Source of the DNA: a virus
Length of the DNA: 64,000 nucleotides
IMG/VR virus record: IMGVR_UViG_3300031834_000001
Coordinates: 28,859 to 92,858 of that record
Strand: one strand, 5' to 3'
Positions 22,203 through 31,333 of the stretch are shown in pieces. A model generated the notes under the pieces. The model was given only the letters and a program-made list of their open reading frames with translations, ran no database searches and had not been told where the DNA came from. Both the position numbers and the translations under genes were made by a program. Position 1 is the stretch's first letter; the number at the start of each line of letters is the position of its first letter.

Positions 22203-23348
22203 GTGGGACCGACTGTGAGAGGACCGACAGGGTGGGAAGGAAGGCAGTCAACCCTCCCCGGTTCAAACGTGATTTTGCCGCAAGAACAAATTGAACAGTC
22301 CGCTCAACCTAGCCTAGCTAGCGAAGAGGAGTCCTCCCACTCCCTGGTTGAGCGGGTTTCCATTTGGGAGACCGCGAGGGAGAGCGGAACCTTGATAACC
22401 GATCTGGGACCAGTCATTCGAGAGGCCCGACTGGCGGGCAGGGGCTACAAGGCCATCGCCAGAGAAACCGGATTCCCCCGAGATGCCATCCGCAATTACT
22501 GCAAGAGGAACGGCTTGGCCGGCGAGCGCGGTCCTCGACCAAAGGCTCGGGTAGAGACTAAGCCGCCCAAGCCAGTTCTCTGTCGGCGGTGCGGGAAGGA
22601 ACTCCCGGTCCACGCTTCCACGGGACCGCCAGCCCAATACTGTTCGAGCGAATGCCGGCGTGCCTGGTGGGAAGAACACCAAGATCAGAGGCGGCAGTAT
22701 GACCTTATCTGCAAGTGCTGCGGGAACTCCTTCAAGAGTGCGCGGCAAAGCCGGCAATTCTGCTCCCCTGGGTGTTCCCGCGCGGCCACAAGGCTTCTCC
22801 CTGACGGCGCGTGCGCGGTCTGCGGTAAGACGTTCAGACCTAGAAACACTCACCAGAAGTGCTGCTCCTGGCCCTGCGGGCAGACCGCGTCCAAGAGTGG
22901 CCGGCCTAAGCCGGTGGCGCGAACCTGCAAGCGTTGCGGGAAGACCTTTGTTCCCAAGCGGGCCAACTATGCTACCTACTGCTCGCGGGAGTGCGCGTTC
23001 GCGGACCGAGCGGTAGCAATCACCGAGGCGAGAGCGCGCAAGACGGTGCCCTGGCGGTTCGGCGCCGGCGATGCGAGTTGCCGCCGCCGGGCGAGGCGAT
23101 ATGGTCGAGCGGTGGAGAGAATTGTGCCGCTTGAGGTCTACGAGCGTGACGGTTGGAAATGCGGGATCTGTGGAAAGAAAGTTGACCGGCGACTTCGTTG
23201 GCCCCATCCCATGAGCGCGTCGCTAGATCATATCGTGCCCCTCTCGCGAGACGGGGACCATGTCGCCACCAATGTCCAACTCGCCCACCACAGTTGTAAC
23301 ACACGGAGGCACGTTACCGGGGCGGCGCAGTTGAGACTGCTACCCTAA
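22203..23348 (+). CDS. HNH endonuclease with multiple zinc ribbons, up to 381 aa
   Basis: After a helix-turn-helix-like segment ('GRGYKAIARETGFPRDAIRNYCKRNGL', about residues 80-106) come four CxxC...CxxxC fingers (CRRCGKEL/YCSSEC, CKCCGNSF/FCSPGC, CAVCGKTF/CCSWPC, CKRCGKTF/YCSREC). A C-terminal HNH domain follows, with 'YERDGWKCGICGKKV', 'ASLDHIVPLSRDG' and 'LAHHSCNTRR'. Catalysis is likely through the LDH and HHSCN residues. Start uncertain: GTG 22203, GTG 22269 or TTG 22392, the last having GAGGGAGAG upstream. Confidence 0.75.
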   Translation: MGPTVRGPTGWEGRQSTLPGSNVILPQEQIEQSAQPSLASEEESSHSLVERVSIWETARESGTLITDLGPVIREARLAGRGYKAIARETGFPRDAIRNYCKRNGLAGERGPRPKARVETKPPKPVLCRRCGKELPVHASTGPPAQYCSSECRRAWWEEHQDQRRQYDLICKCCGNSFKSARQSRQFCSPGCSRAATRLLPDGACAVCGKTFRPRNTHQKCCSWPCGQTASKSGRPKPVARTCKRCGKTFVPKRANYATYCSRECAFADRAVAITEARARKTVPWRFGAGDASCRRRARRYGRAVERIVPLEVYERDGWKCGICGKKVDRRLRWPHPMSASLDHIVPLSRDGDHVATNVQLAHHSCNTRRHVTGAAQLRLLP

Positions 23349-23370
23349 GCGAAATCTGGAGGCTTTCCTC

Positions 23371-23706
23371 TTGTCCGACACGTCTCCCGTCAAGGCCCCC
23401 AAGCACCTCAAATCCGAGACGCGCCGGTGGTTCAAGGGTGTCTGCGCCGACTATGAGCTCGAACCCCACCATCTGCGTCTCCTGACCCTGGCCGCCGAAG
23501 CCTGGGACAGGGGCCAGCAGGCCCGCGAGGCCCTAGTTGACTACGGCCTGACCTTCAACGACCGCTTCAACCAGCCCCACGCCCGCCCCGAAGTGGCCAT
23601 TGAGCGGGACGCCCGGATCGCCTTCGCCCGGCTCCTCCGGGAACTCGCGCTAGACGTGGAGCCCCCGAAGCAACCTGGCCGCCCGCCGACCATAGCGAGG
23701 CAGTAG
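23371..23706 (+). CDS. terS: Terminase small subunit (P27-like), 111 aa
   Basis: TTG 23371 with TGGAGG upstream. 'PKHLKSETRRWFKGVCADYELEPHHLRLLTLAAEAWDR' is the typical P27 opening, followed by 'ALVDYGLTFNDRFNQPHARPEVAIERDARIAFARLLRELAL'. The small subunit recognises the packaging site and recruits the large subunit encoded 3 bases downstream. Confidence 0.85.
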   Translation: MSDTSPVKAPKHLKSETRRWFKGVCADYELEPHHLRLLTLAAEAWDRGQQAREALVDYGLTFNDRFNQPHARPEVAIERDARIAFARLLRELALDVEPPKQPGRPPTIARQ

Positions 23707-23709
23707 GCC

Positions 23710-25794
23710 ATGCCGCCCAAGAGACGCCGGGCCAAGGGGCGGGCCGCCGGGCTCGACTTCGACTCCTGGGTTGACCTTATGTACGGGCCGAACCCCTACC
23801 GCCCAGTCTACGCGAGTCCCTTTCTGCGCCGGGCGGCATGGGCTACCCACAAGAACAGTCTTCTCGCCGAGTGTCAGGATACCGCCCATCGACCGCAGGC
23901 GTGGTGGGAATATGACCTGGGCCGCCTGCCCGACTTCTCGAAGAACGAGTGCCAGGTTGAACTCCTGGTCGAGATTGGCCAGGCTTCCGAGGACGAACTC
24001 GCCACATTCCTGAAACTAGTCTACCTGGAACAGGAGAGCCTTCGTGAGCGCGGAGCGTATGCCCCCGCCGAGGAGACGGCCGCCTACCGCCGCCGGGCCA
24101 TCCTGGCGAAAAAGGTTGCCGGGTGGGAGCCCGCACTACCCGTGCCGGGGTATGGCGAGTCCCGTTTCGCCGAACCGGCCAGGCCGCCCAAGGGGGTCAA
24201 GATAGACGAAGCCGCCGCCTTCCGGGCCTGCTTCTTCATCGAGAGTTTGCGCCACTGGGAGGGCGACTGGGCCGGGGTTCCCTTCATCCTCTCCCCCTGG
24301 CAACGGGAAGAGATAGTCCGCCCGCTTCTCGGGGCGCTCCGGTCCGACCGGACCAGGCGTTTCCGCAAAGCCTATATCTCCGTGGCTTGCAAGAACGGTA
24401 AGACGGCATTGATGGCGGCCGTCGCTCTTTACTTGTTCATGGCCGACGGCGAACCAGGCGGGCAGGTCTACTCCGCCGCCGCCGACCGCAAGCAGGCCGC
24501 GCTGATTTTCGACGCCGCCATTGGGATGCTTGAGCAATGCCCGTTCCTTCGTCGCCGGGTTGACGTTCTGACCGGGGCCAAGATGATCCGGTTGCCCGCC
24601 AAGAGTAGCCGGTGGCAGGTTCTCTCGGCAGACGCGCCCACCAAGCATGGCCTGAACGCCTCAGTCATCATCTTTGACGAACTTCACGCGCAACCCACCG
24701 ACGCCCTGTGGAACGTCCTCATAACCCGCATGGGCGCCAGGCGGCAACCGCTCCTCATCGCCATAACGACCGCCGGAAACGACGAGACCTCCATTTGCCA
24801 CCGCCAGTATGAGTACGCCGAGAAGATACTGGCCGGCGTCTTCCCCGACGAGAGCTTCTTCGCCTATATCCGCGAGGCTCCCAAGGACGCCGACTGGCGG
24901 GATGAGGCGGTCTGGTATGGGCCGAATCCCGGCCTCGGTGTCTTCCGCAACCTCGACGAACTCAGGACTTCGATACGCGAGGCCGAGCGAGTCCCGGCCA
25001 ACCAGAACAACATCAGAAACCTCTACTTGAACCAGTGGGTTAAGGCTGAGTCCCGTTGGATTGACCTCTACGCCTGGGACCTCACGGCGGGCATGGTCGA
25101 TGAAGCCGCCCTTGAAGGCCGGCCATGCTATGCCGGGTTGGACCTCGCCGCGTCCCAGGACCTCTCGGCTCTGGCCCTGGTCTTCCCGATGGACACGGAC
25201 CCCGTGGAGTACAAGATCATCTGCAGGTTCTGGCTACCCGAAGAGGGCCTGCTTGAGCGCCGCCGCCGAGACAATGTCTCCTACGACGTCTGGGCCGGGA
25301 TGCCCGGAGGAGTGGCGAACGCCAGATACCCCAAGTTCATCGAACTGACCCCCGGCAACGTCATCGACTACAGCTACATCCGCCGGGCCGTCCGGGAACT
25401 CGCCAAAAGGTACCGGATAGTCCATATCGCCTATGACCCCTGGGGAGCGCGTCAACTCGCGCAAGAGTTCCAGGAGGACGGCGTCGGCGTGGCCGAGTTC
25501 AACCAGTGGCCCAGCAAGTTTGCCAGCCCGACTAGGGAGTTCGAGCGGCTAGTCCTCACCAAGCGCCTCCACCACGGGGGCAACCCGGTCCTGCGGTTTA
25601 TGATGGACTGCTGCCAGGTGAGGTCCGACTCAAACGGCAACGTCCGCCCCGTCAAACCCGACCGCCAGAAATCACACAAGCGGATTGACGGCGTGGTAGC
25701 CACCATCATGGCCCTGGACGGGGCCTTGAGGAATGAGGCCGCCCAGCAGAAGTCCGCCTACGAGTCCCACGGTTTGGAAACGATCGGCTTCTAG
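23710..25794 (+). CDS. terL: Terminase large subunit, 694 aa
   Basis: ATPase-nuclease DNA packaging motor. Walker-A-like K228-NGKT (ISVACKNGKTALM), Walker B 'IIFDELHA' with D323-E324, and motif III 'LLIAITTAGND'. The nuclease part begins 'CYAGLDLAASQDLSALAL' with D478 and ends near 'KRIDGVVATIMALDGAL'. The N-terminal ~175 residues include a helical extension (from about position 70) longer than in compact Terminase_1 members. The family resembles HK97/YmfN-type terminases, which usually cut at cos or pac; which applies here cannot be seen. Confidence 0.93.
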   Translation: MPPKRRRAKGRAAGLDFDSWVDLMYGPNPYRPVYASPFLRRAAWATHKNSLLAECQDTAHRPQAWWEYDLGRLPDFSKNECQVELLVEIGQASEDELATFLKLVYLEQESLRERGAYAPAEETAAYRRRAILAKKVAGWEPALPVPGYGESRFAEPARPPKGVKIDEAAAFRACFFIESLRHWEGDWAGVPFILSPWQREEIVRPLLGALRSDRTRRFRKAYISVACKNGKTALMAAVALYLFMADGEPGGQVYSAAADRKQAALIFDAAIGMLEQCPFLRRRVDVLTGAKMIRLPAKSSRWQVLSADAPTKHGLNASVIIFDELHAQPTDALWNVLITRMGARRQPLLIAITTAGNDETSICHRQYEYAEKILAGVFPDESFFAYIREAPKDADWRDEAVWYGPNPGLGVFRNLDELRTSIREAERVPANQNNIRNLYLNQWVKAESRWIDLYAWDLTAGMVDEAALEGRPCYAGLDLAASQDLSALALVFPMDTDPVEYKIICRFWLPEEGLLERRRRDNVSYDVWAGMPGGVANARYPKFIELTPGNVIDYSYIRRAVRELAKRYRIVHIAYDPWGARQLAQEFQEDGVGVAEFNQWPSKFASPTREFERLVLTKRLHHGGNPVLRFMMDCCQVRSDSNGNVRPVKPDRQKSHKRIDGVVATIMALDGALRNEAAQQKSAYESHGLETIGF

Positions 25795-25819
25795 CTCCCC
25801 GCCCTCCAAGGAGGCCCCC

Positions 25820-26128
25820 ATGTCTCGCCTAGCCACCTTTCGCCACTGGTTCTCGCGGTCCGCCCATCCCGCCCTGCTCCACCTCGCCCGCCAAGGACGC
25901 CGCGACTTTGGCCGCTTCATCGCCTGGCTCGACAGGTTCCTCACGGCGAACAAGTTGGACCTGGCCTACTATGCCGGTCTAGCCCTAGTCGGAGTCGGCC
26001 TGACCCTCAAGTGGGGTCTCTGGCTGGGCCTCCTGGTCCCCGGAGCCGCCTCTTCCCTGGCCATCATCTACCTTCTGACCCAGAAGTCCGCGCCCCCCAA
26101 GTCCACCTCGCCCGCCCAGAGGAGCTAA
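25820..26128 (+). CDS. Small membrane protein between terminase and portal, 102 aa
   Basis: Two hydrophobic helices, about residues 49-65 (LAYYAGLALVGVGLTLKWGLWLG) and 69-85 (LVPGAASSLAIIYLL), follow a basic N terminus. GAGG upstream fixes ATG 25820. Small two-pass membrane proteins at this site occur in many phages with unknown role. Confidence 0.65.
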   Translation: MSRLATFRHWFSRSAHPALLHLARQGRRDFGRFIAWLDRFLTANKLDLAYYAGLALVGVGLTLKWGLWLGLLVPGAASSLAIIYLLTQKSAPPKSTSPAQRS

Positions 26129-26134
26129 CACCCC

Positions 26135-27796
26135 GTGGGTGTCCTAACTATCGAACGCCGCTCGGACGATGAGGGCCAGTGGAGGCCCCAGTCCCTCAAG
26201 GACCTCGACCTCTACCTGGATTCCCTGGCCTATGGCGGGCCTACCATGTCCGGCCAGCACGTCGGGGAGGAGCAGGCTCTCAAGCTGTCCGCCGTCTGGG
26301 CCTGCGTCCGCCGTCTGGCCGAGCCCATCGCCGGGATACCCTTCCAGGTTTTCGAGGAGACCGACATCGGCCGGGAGAGACGCCGCCGCCACAACCTTGA
26401 GACCGTCCTGAACCGCATGGCTAACCCCGAAATGACGGCCTACGAGTGGCGCGAGACGATGGTGGCCCACGTCAGCCTCTGGGGTAACCACTACTCCTAC
26501 ATCCAGCGGGATCGTCTGGACCGCGTGCGTGGCCTGATCCCCATTCACCCCAGCCGGGTCGAAATCAAGCGCGAGCCGCCCATTCGTGGGAAGTTGGTCT
26601 ACTACGTTTCCTTTTCCGATGGGCATAAGGAGCCCAACAAGCCGTCCGAGATCCTCCACATTAAGCTTTTCAGCCTCGACGGCGTCAACGGCGTCTCGTT
26701 CATCGGGTTCGCGCGCGAGGGCCTGGGCATCGGGCTCAGCCTGGAGGAAATGGCGGCCAGGTTCTTCGGGCATGGAATGCAACTTGCGGGGACGCTGGAG
26801 CACCCCGGCCCAACCCTCTCAGACGAAGCCAAGGAGAATCTGAGAAGTTCGATCAAGGAGCGGTTCGGCGGAGTTGGCAAGTCGCAGGGCCTCTTGCTGT
26901 TGGAAAACGGTATTAAGTACAATAAGATGAGCATCCCGCCCAACGACGCCCAATTTTTGGAAAGTCGCGCGTGGTCGGTCACCGACATCGCCCGTTGGTT
27001 CCTGGTGCCCGCCCCGCTGATTAACGACCTTAGCCAAGCGACAAACTCCAACATCGAGGAACAGGACCGCACGTTCATCACGCTTACCCTGGTCCCCGGT
27101 TGGTGCCGGCGCATCGAGTCCCGCGTGAACACCTCCCTTTTCCTGCCGTCGGAGACGGACTTCTATGCCAAACTTAACGTGGACGGCCTGCTCCGAGGTG
27201 ACCCCGTGGCCCGCGCTACATCTCTCAAGATCAGACTGGACGCCGGAGCGATCAACGCTAACGAGTGGCGCACCCTGGATGAAATGAACTCCATCGGTCC
27301 CCAAGGTGACATCTACCGCTTCCCGCTCAACATGGCTTCCGCGCAGGACATCGTGGACGGGAAGGTTCAGCCGAACCCGAACGTCAAGGGCCCCGCCGAC
27401 ACCGCGCGGTCCCTCCTCGCCCACCGGGCCCTCCTCGAATCCCAGGCGGCCGTAGTCCTCCGGCGCGAGGAGCAGGAGGTTATCGCTATCGCCCGGCGCG
27501 GCCTGTCCGACCCGGCCTCCCTACGTACCCGACTGGAGTCCTGGTTCGCCGGTCACGTCTCCTTCGCCCAGGCCCACCTAAGAGACGCGGTTGCCGCCTG
27601 CGCTGCGGCCGCCGGGCAGGGTAACGTGGAACCCGACGCCTACCTTGGGGAGGATGTCCTCCTCCAGAAGCCCGCCGTCCTGGCCTGTCTAGCCGAACCT
27701 GACCCCGTCGCCGCCCTCCGCTCACACTACGACGCCCGACGGTTGAGCTGGCCGGGCGAGGTTGCCGATAGCATCCTGTCCGCCCTGGAGGTCTAG
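26135..27796 (+). CDS. Portal protein (HK97 family), 553 aa
   Basis: GTG 26135. The opening after ~40 residues, 'ALKLSAVWACVRRLAEPIAGIPFQVFEE', is the phage portal signature. It continues with 'NPEMTAYEWRETMVAHVSLWGNHYSYIQRD', 'SVTDIARWFLVPAPLINDL' and 'NIEEQDRTFITLTLVPGWCRRIES'. Portal dodecamers form the DNA gate. At 553 aa it is longer than usual (about 400-450); the extra C-terminal ~120 residues are helical with alanine-rich segments. Confidence 0.92.
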   Translation: MGVLTIERRSDDEGQWRPQSLKDLDLYLDSLAYGGPTMSGQHVGEEQALKLSAVWACVRRLAEPIAGIPFQVFEETDIGRERRRRHNLETVLNRMANPEMTAYEWRETMVAHVSLWGNHYSYIQRDRLDRVRGLIPIHPSRVEIKREPPIRGKLVYYVSFSDGHKEPNKPSEILHIKLFSLDGVNGVSFIGFAREGLGIGLSLEEMAARFFGHGMQLAGTLEHPGPTLSDEAKENLRSSIKERFGGVGKSQGLLLLENGIKYNKMSIPPNDAQFLESRAWSVTDIARWFLVPAPLINDLSQATNSNIEEQDRTFITLTLVPGWCRRIESRVNTSLFLPSETDFYAKLNVDGLLRGDPVARATSLKIRLDAGAINANEWRTLDEMNSIGPQGDIYRFPLNMASAQDIVDGKVQPNPNVKGPADTARSLLAHRALLESQAAVVLRREEQEVIAIARRGLSDPASLRTRLESWFAGHVSFAQAHLRDAVAACAAAAGQGNVEPDAYLGEDVLLQKPAVLACLAEPDPVAALRSHYDARRLSWPGEVADSILSALEV

Positions 27797-27799
27797 CCC

Positions 27800-29302
27800 A
27801 TGCCCGCCTGCCCGAAGCACAAAACCGACACCGTTGACACCGCCTGGGACGCCGGGGCGAATGAGAAGCGCCTGCCTGACGACGCCGACAAGTCCACTTT
27901 GCAGAAGATGTACGCCTGGGTTCCCGAAGGCGACTCACCGACCAAGAGCGCGTCGAAATTCCCGCACCATGAGGTCTCCGAGTCCGGCGTTCCCGGCGCG
28001 GCGAACCTCAACGGATGTCAGGCTGGCTTCGGCCGCCTCAATCAATCCGACATTTCCGAGGGCGACAAGGACGGCGTCCATGCCCACTTGTCCGCGCACT
28101 ACATGGACGCCGGCAAGGAGCCGCCGGAGAGAAGCGCGAGTGGGCCGATTGAGACCCGCGTGGGCAAGAAGCTCGGCAAGGCCAACCGGGAGAGGGTCGA
28201 GAAGGTTAGGGACCTCCAGAAGGATTTGCGGGGCCTAGCCAAGCAGGCGCATGACCTGGCTGAGGAAGTCCTCAACTCCGACAACAAGGACGACGGCGAG
28301 GAGGAAAGCAAGGGACGCGCCGCCCAGTGGTACCAGGCCGAACCTCGCAAGCGGTCGGTTCCCCAGTCCCAAATTGAGTACCGGACCTTCCGCGTGGAGT
28401 ACCGGACGGACCGGACGACCGGGAAGCCGCGCATAACCGGCCACGCCGCCATGTTCAACCAGGAGACCGAGGTTTACGACTGGTGGATGGACGACACCTA
28501 TATTGAGGATATCGCCCCCGGCGCGTTCGCCAAGACCATCAGGGAAGCCGACGTGCGGATGCTCTTCAACCATAACCCAGACTGGATTTTGGGGCGCAGC
28601 AAACCCGGCAAGGCCAGCACCCTGCGGCTCTCCGAGGACGCCGTCGGCCTCGCCATCGACAACGACCCGCCGGAAACTCAGTTGGTCAATGACCTGGTCC
28701 TGGTGCCCATGGAGCGCGGCGACCTAGACCAAATGTCCTTCGCCTTCCGGGTGATCCGGCATGAGATTATCGAACTCGGCAACCGCAAATTCAAGCGGAG
28801 ACTGCTTGAGGTCGAGTTGTTTGACACGTCAATCGTGACTTACCCGCAGTATGAATTGACCCATGCCGAGGTTGTCCACTCGGCTTTCGCGGACGCGGGA
28901 ATTGACATGCGCAGCCTCGGCCCCGAGTTGATTCGTCGCATGGCGGGCCTCCCGGTTAACGCCGACGCCCTACGCTCCTCCCTGACCGCCCTTCGCTCCC
29001 TGCTCCCCGAGGGGGCCAAGTGCGGCTGCGGCCGCTGCAAGTCCGAGCCCGCCCCGGAGATTACGCCCGTTCCCCCTGTCAACCCTCCGACCGTGGAAGC
29101 CGAGGCCAGCAAGGTGGGCCCCACTCCCCCGGCCGATGTTATACCGCCTAGCCCCGCCGCTCCAACCCCCGACTCCGAGCCGGGCAATGACCACTCGGAG
29201 GATAAGCGCGAGACGCCGACACTGGCAGGCCAGCCGTCGGAGAAGCGTGCCAGGAGGTTGAAGATCGCCGAGGCCGAGGCGTACCTGCTCATAGGCAAGT
29301 AA
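27800..29302 (+). CDS. Prohead maturation protease with N-terminal extension, 500 aa
   Basis: Residues about 195-375 match HK97 U35 proteases: 'RITGHAAMFNQETEVYDWW', 'EDIAPGAFAKTI', H258 in 'MLFNHNPDWILGRS', and S313 in 'DQMSFAFRV', the expected His/Ser catalytic pair. The N-terminal ~130 residues ('TAWDAGANEKRLPDDADKSTLQKMYAW' ... 'FPHHEVSE') are a separate module, perhaps ChaB- or scaffold-like. The proline-rich C-terminal tail may scaffold. No separate scaffold gene is seen. GGAGG upstream sets ATG 27800. Confidence 0.88.
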   Translation: MPACPKHKTDTVDTAWDAGANEKRLPDDADKSTLQKMYAWVPEGDSPTKSASKFPHHEVSESGVPGAANLNGCQAGFGRLNQSDISEGDKDGVHAHLSAHYMDAGKEPPERSASGPIETRVGKKLGKANRERVEKVRDLQKDLRGLAKQAHDLAEEVLNSDNKDDGEEESKGRAAQWYQAEPRKRSVPQSQIEYRTFRVEYRTDRTTGKPRITGHAAMFNQETEVYDWWMDDTYIEDIAPGAFAKTIREADVRMLFNHNPDWILGRSKPGKASTLRLSEDAVGLAIDNDPPETQLVNDLVLVPMERGDLDQMSFAFRVIRHEIIELGNRKFKRRLLEVELFDTSIVTYPQYELTHAEVVHSAFADAGIDMRSLGPELIRRMAGLPVNADALRSSLTALRSLLPEGAKCGCGRCKSEPAPEITPVPPVNPPTVEAEASKVGPTPPADVIPPSPAAPTPDSEPGNDHSEDKRETPTLAGQPSEKRARRLKIAEAEAYLLIGK

Positions 29303-29331
29303 CCGCTACCTATCCGCACCCGCAACCGAGG

Positions 29332-29353
29332 CCCGCCCACTGAGGCGGGTTTT
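29332..29353 (+). terminator. Intrinsic terminator-like hairpin before the capsid gene
   Basis: CCCGCC (29332-29337) pairs with GGCGGG (29344-29349), followed by TTTT. It lies between the protease and major capsid genes. A partial terminator here could set the ratio of the two products, or be a processing site. Confidence 0.55.
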
Positions 29354-29381
29354 GTGTTGCCTCTGAAAGGAGCCACTCAGC

Positions 29382-30686
29382 ATGACCATCGACGAAACCA
29401 GCGCCCAGTACGCCCAGGCGTTCGCCGACATGAAGGCCGCCGACGGTAAGGACGATGAGGCCGCCTTCATCGAAGCCGAGGGCCGCATGACCGCCGCTAA
29501 GACTAAGCTGATCCGCGCCGAGAAGTTGGGCACCGAGGAACGTTGGAGTAGCAAGCCCCCGGAGGACGACAAGCCTCCGACGGACGATCCAACGGCCCCG
29601 GAAGCCCGGTCCGAACCCCCGTGTCCCCGCCTCTACCGGAACCTTGGCGAGCAACTGGTCGATGTGGTCCGAGCGGGCAGGGGCCACGCGCCCGACAAGC
29701 GCTTGCTCCAACTGAACGACTACGAGGCTCGCGTCTCCGGCATGTCCGAGGGCGTCCCCGCTGACGGAGGCTGGATGGTCCAGACCGACTCCGCCACCGA
29801 GTTGATTAAGACGACCTGGGAGACGAACGTCCTCGCGGGAAGATGCCGGACGTGGCAACTGTCCACCAGCGCGAATTCCATGAAGGTTCCCGCCGTGGAT
29901 GAAACCTCCCGCGCCACCGGATCCCGTTGGGGTGGCGTCCAGGTCTACTGGGAAACCGAAGGCGAGTCAACGAGTGGCAAGAAGATCAAACTCTCCTTCG
30001 TCCGGCTGGAACTGAAAAAGATGAAGGGCGTCGCCTATCTGTCCTCGGAACTCCTGGAAGACGCGCCTCTCATGCAGGATTGGGTCAATCAGGCGTTCCC
30101 GGAGGAAATGGGCTTCATGCTCGACGACGCCATCTTCCGTGGCGACGGAGCCAGTCAGCCTCTCGGCTTCACCAACGCCGCTTGCTTGGTCACTGTAGCC
30201 AAGCGAACCAATCAGGTAGAGGACACCATCCTCGCCGAGAACGTCATCGACATGTGGGCGCGAGTGGCTCCATCCTGCAAGCCTCGCTCCGTCTGGCTCA
30301 TCAACTCCGAGGTTATGACGGAACTCCCCAAGATGACCATCAACGTGGGCACCGGCGGCTCCGTCGTCTACATGCCCGCCGGTGGGTTGGCTGGCCTCCC
30401 CTATGGAACTCTCTACGGCCGCCCGGTCCTCGAAATCGAGCAGGCGTCCGCCCTGGGCGACGTGGGCGACATCTGCTGCGTCGATCTCACCCAGTACTAC
30501 CTGGCCAGAAAGCGCGGCGTCCAGGCCGCGACCTCCATCCACGTCAAGTTCGTCGAAGAGGAAACGGCCCTCCGGTGGTCCATGCGCGTCGATGGCCAAC
30601 CCGCTTGGAAGTCAGCCCTCACCCCGTATAAGGCCAAGTCCGGCAACACCATCTCCCCGTTTGTCACCCTGGCCGCCCGCGCCTAA
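29382..30686 (+). CDS. Major capsid protein (HK97 fold), 434 aa
   Basis: N-terminal ~70 residues are a charged helical delta-like domain (MTIDETSAQYAQAFADMKAADGK...). A linker follows, then the capsid domain starting near 'SGMSEGVPADGGWMVQTDSATELI'. The tell-tale motifs are 'GVAYLSSELLEDAPLMQDWVNQAF' and 'AIFRGDGASQPLGFTNA'. The upstream protease probably removes the delta domain during maturation. ATG 29382 is preceded by AAAGGAG. Confidence 0.93.
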   Translation: MTIDETSAQYAQAFADMKAADGKDDEAAFIEAEGRMTAAKTKLIRAEKLGTEERWSSKPPEDDKPPTDDPTAPEARSEPPCPRLYRNLGEQLVDVVRAGRGHAPDKRLLQLNDYEARVSGMSEGVPADGGWMVQTDSATELIKTTWETNVLAGRCRTWQLSTSANSMKVPAVDETSRATGSRWGGVQVYWETEGESTSGKKIKLSFVRLELKKMKGVAYLSSELLEDAPLMQDWVNQAFPEEMGFMLDDAIFRGDGASQPLGFTNAACLVTVAKRTNQVEDTILAENVIDMWARVAPSCKPRSVWLINSEVMTELPKMTINVGTGGSVVYMPAGGLAGLPYGTLYGRPVLEIEQASALGDVGDICCVDLTQYYLARKRGVQAATSIHVKFVEEETALRWSMRVDGQPAWKSALTPYKAKSGNTISPFVTLAARA

Positions 30687-30701
30687 CCTAGCTCCCCCGG
30701 C

Positions 30702-30738
30702 CCGGACCCCGACGGCCTAACCGCCATTTGGGTCCGGG
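30702..30738 (+). terminator. Hairpin after the major capsid gene
   Basis: CCCGGACCC (30702-30710) and GGGTCCGGG (30730-30738) form a perfect 9-bp stem with a 19-base loop. The run after it is TCTCCC, not a U-tract, so processing or partial termination is as likely as full termination. Confidence 0.45.
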
Positions 30739-30765
30739 TCTCCCAATTGAAAGGAGGCAAGCGTA

Positions 30766-31239
30766 ATGCCTGGTGACAGCATCTTCTACGTCTCTCAGAT
30801 GGGCCATGTCGTCAACGTCCTGCCCCCGAAGGACATCACCGGCGGGGCCACCACGGGCGTCGTGTTCTCGATGGCGACCTACAGCCACGCCAGCGTCATC
30901 CTCCAGTTCGGCGTGACCGGCGCGGCTTGCACGGTGACCGTCGAGGAGTGCGACGCCTTCTCGCCGACGTCCCATCCCGACATCACCTTCAACGTCCACA
31001 AGGAGGAGACGGACTCCGGGGACACCCTGGGGGCTCTGGTCTCCGCGGCCACTCTGGCCACCTCGACCAACAACAGCATCATGTACGTGATCGAACTCGA
31101 CGCCGCCCAACTCTCCGAGGGCTACCCCTACGTCCGGCTCAACTGGTCCAACCCGGGCCAAGCGACCCTCGCGTCCGCCGTGGCCATCCTGTCGGGCGCG
31201 AGATACGCCTCCGACCAGTCCGCCACCGTGATCGCCTAA
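30766..31239 (+). CDS. Capsid decoration-like protein, 157 aa
   Basis: Follows the capsid gene with AAAGGAGG upstream. Strand-rich: 'HVVNVLPPKDITGGATTGVVFSMATYSHASVILQFG', 'ACTVTVEECDAFSP', 'YPYVRLNWSNPGQATLASAVAILSGARY'. This pattern is common in phage head-associated proteins located after the capsid gene. Decoration of the head is the best inference. Confidence 0.65.
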   Translation: MPGDSIFYVSQMGHVVNVLPPKDITGGATTGVVFSMATYSHASVILQFGVTGAACTVTVEECDAFSPTSHPDITFNVHKEETDSGDTLGALVSAATLATSTNNSIMYVIELDAAQLSEGYPYVRLNWSNPGQATLASAVAILSGARYASDQSATVIA

Positions 31240-31255
31240 CCACCTAGTTCCCCCC

Positions 31256-31296
31256 ATCCGGGCGGGTCCGACCCCAGAAACCGGGCCCGCCCGGAT
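31256..31296 (+). terminator. Strong hairpin after the decoration-like gene
   Basis: ATCCGGGCGGG (31256-31266) and CCCGCCCGGAT (31286-31296) form a perfect 11-bp stem with a 19-base loop. There is no U-tract. Together with 29332 and 30702 it places a hairpin after each head gene. Confidence 0.5.
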
Positions 31297-31333
31297 CGCC
31301 CTACCCATCAGCCCAACCAGGAGGGACCCTGAA

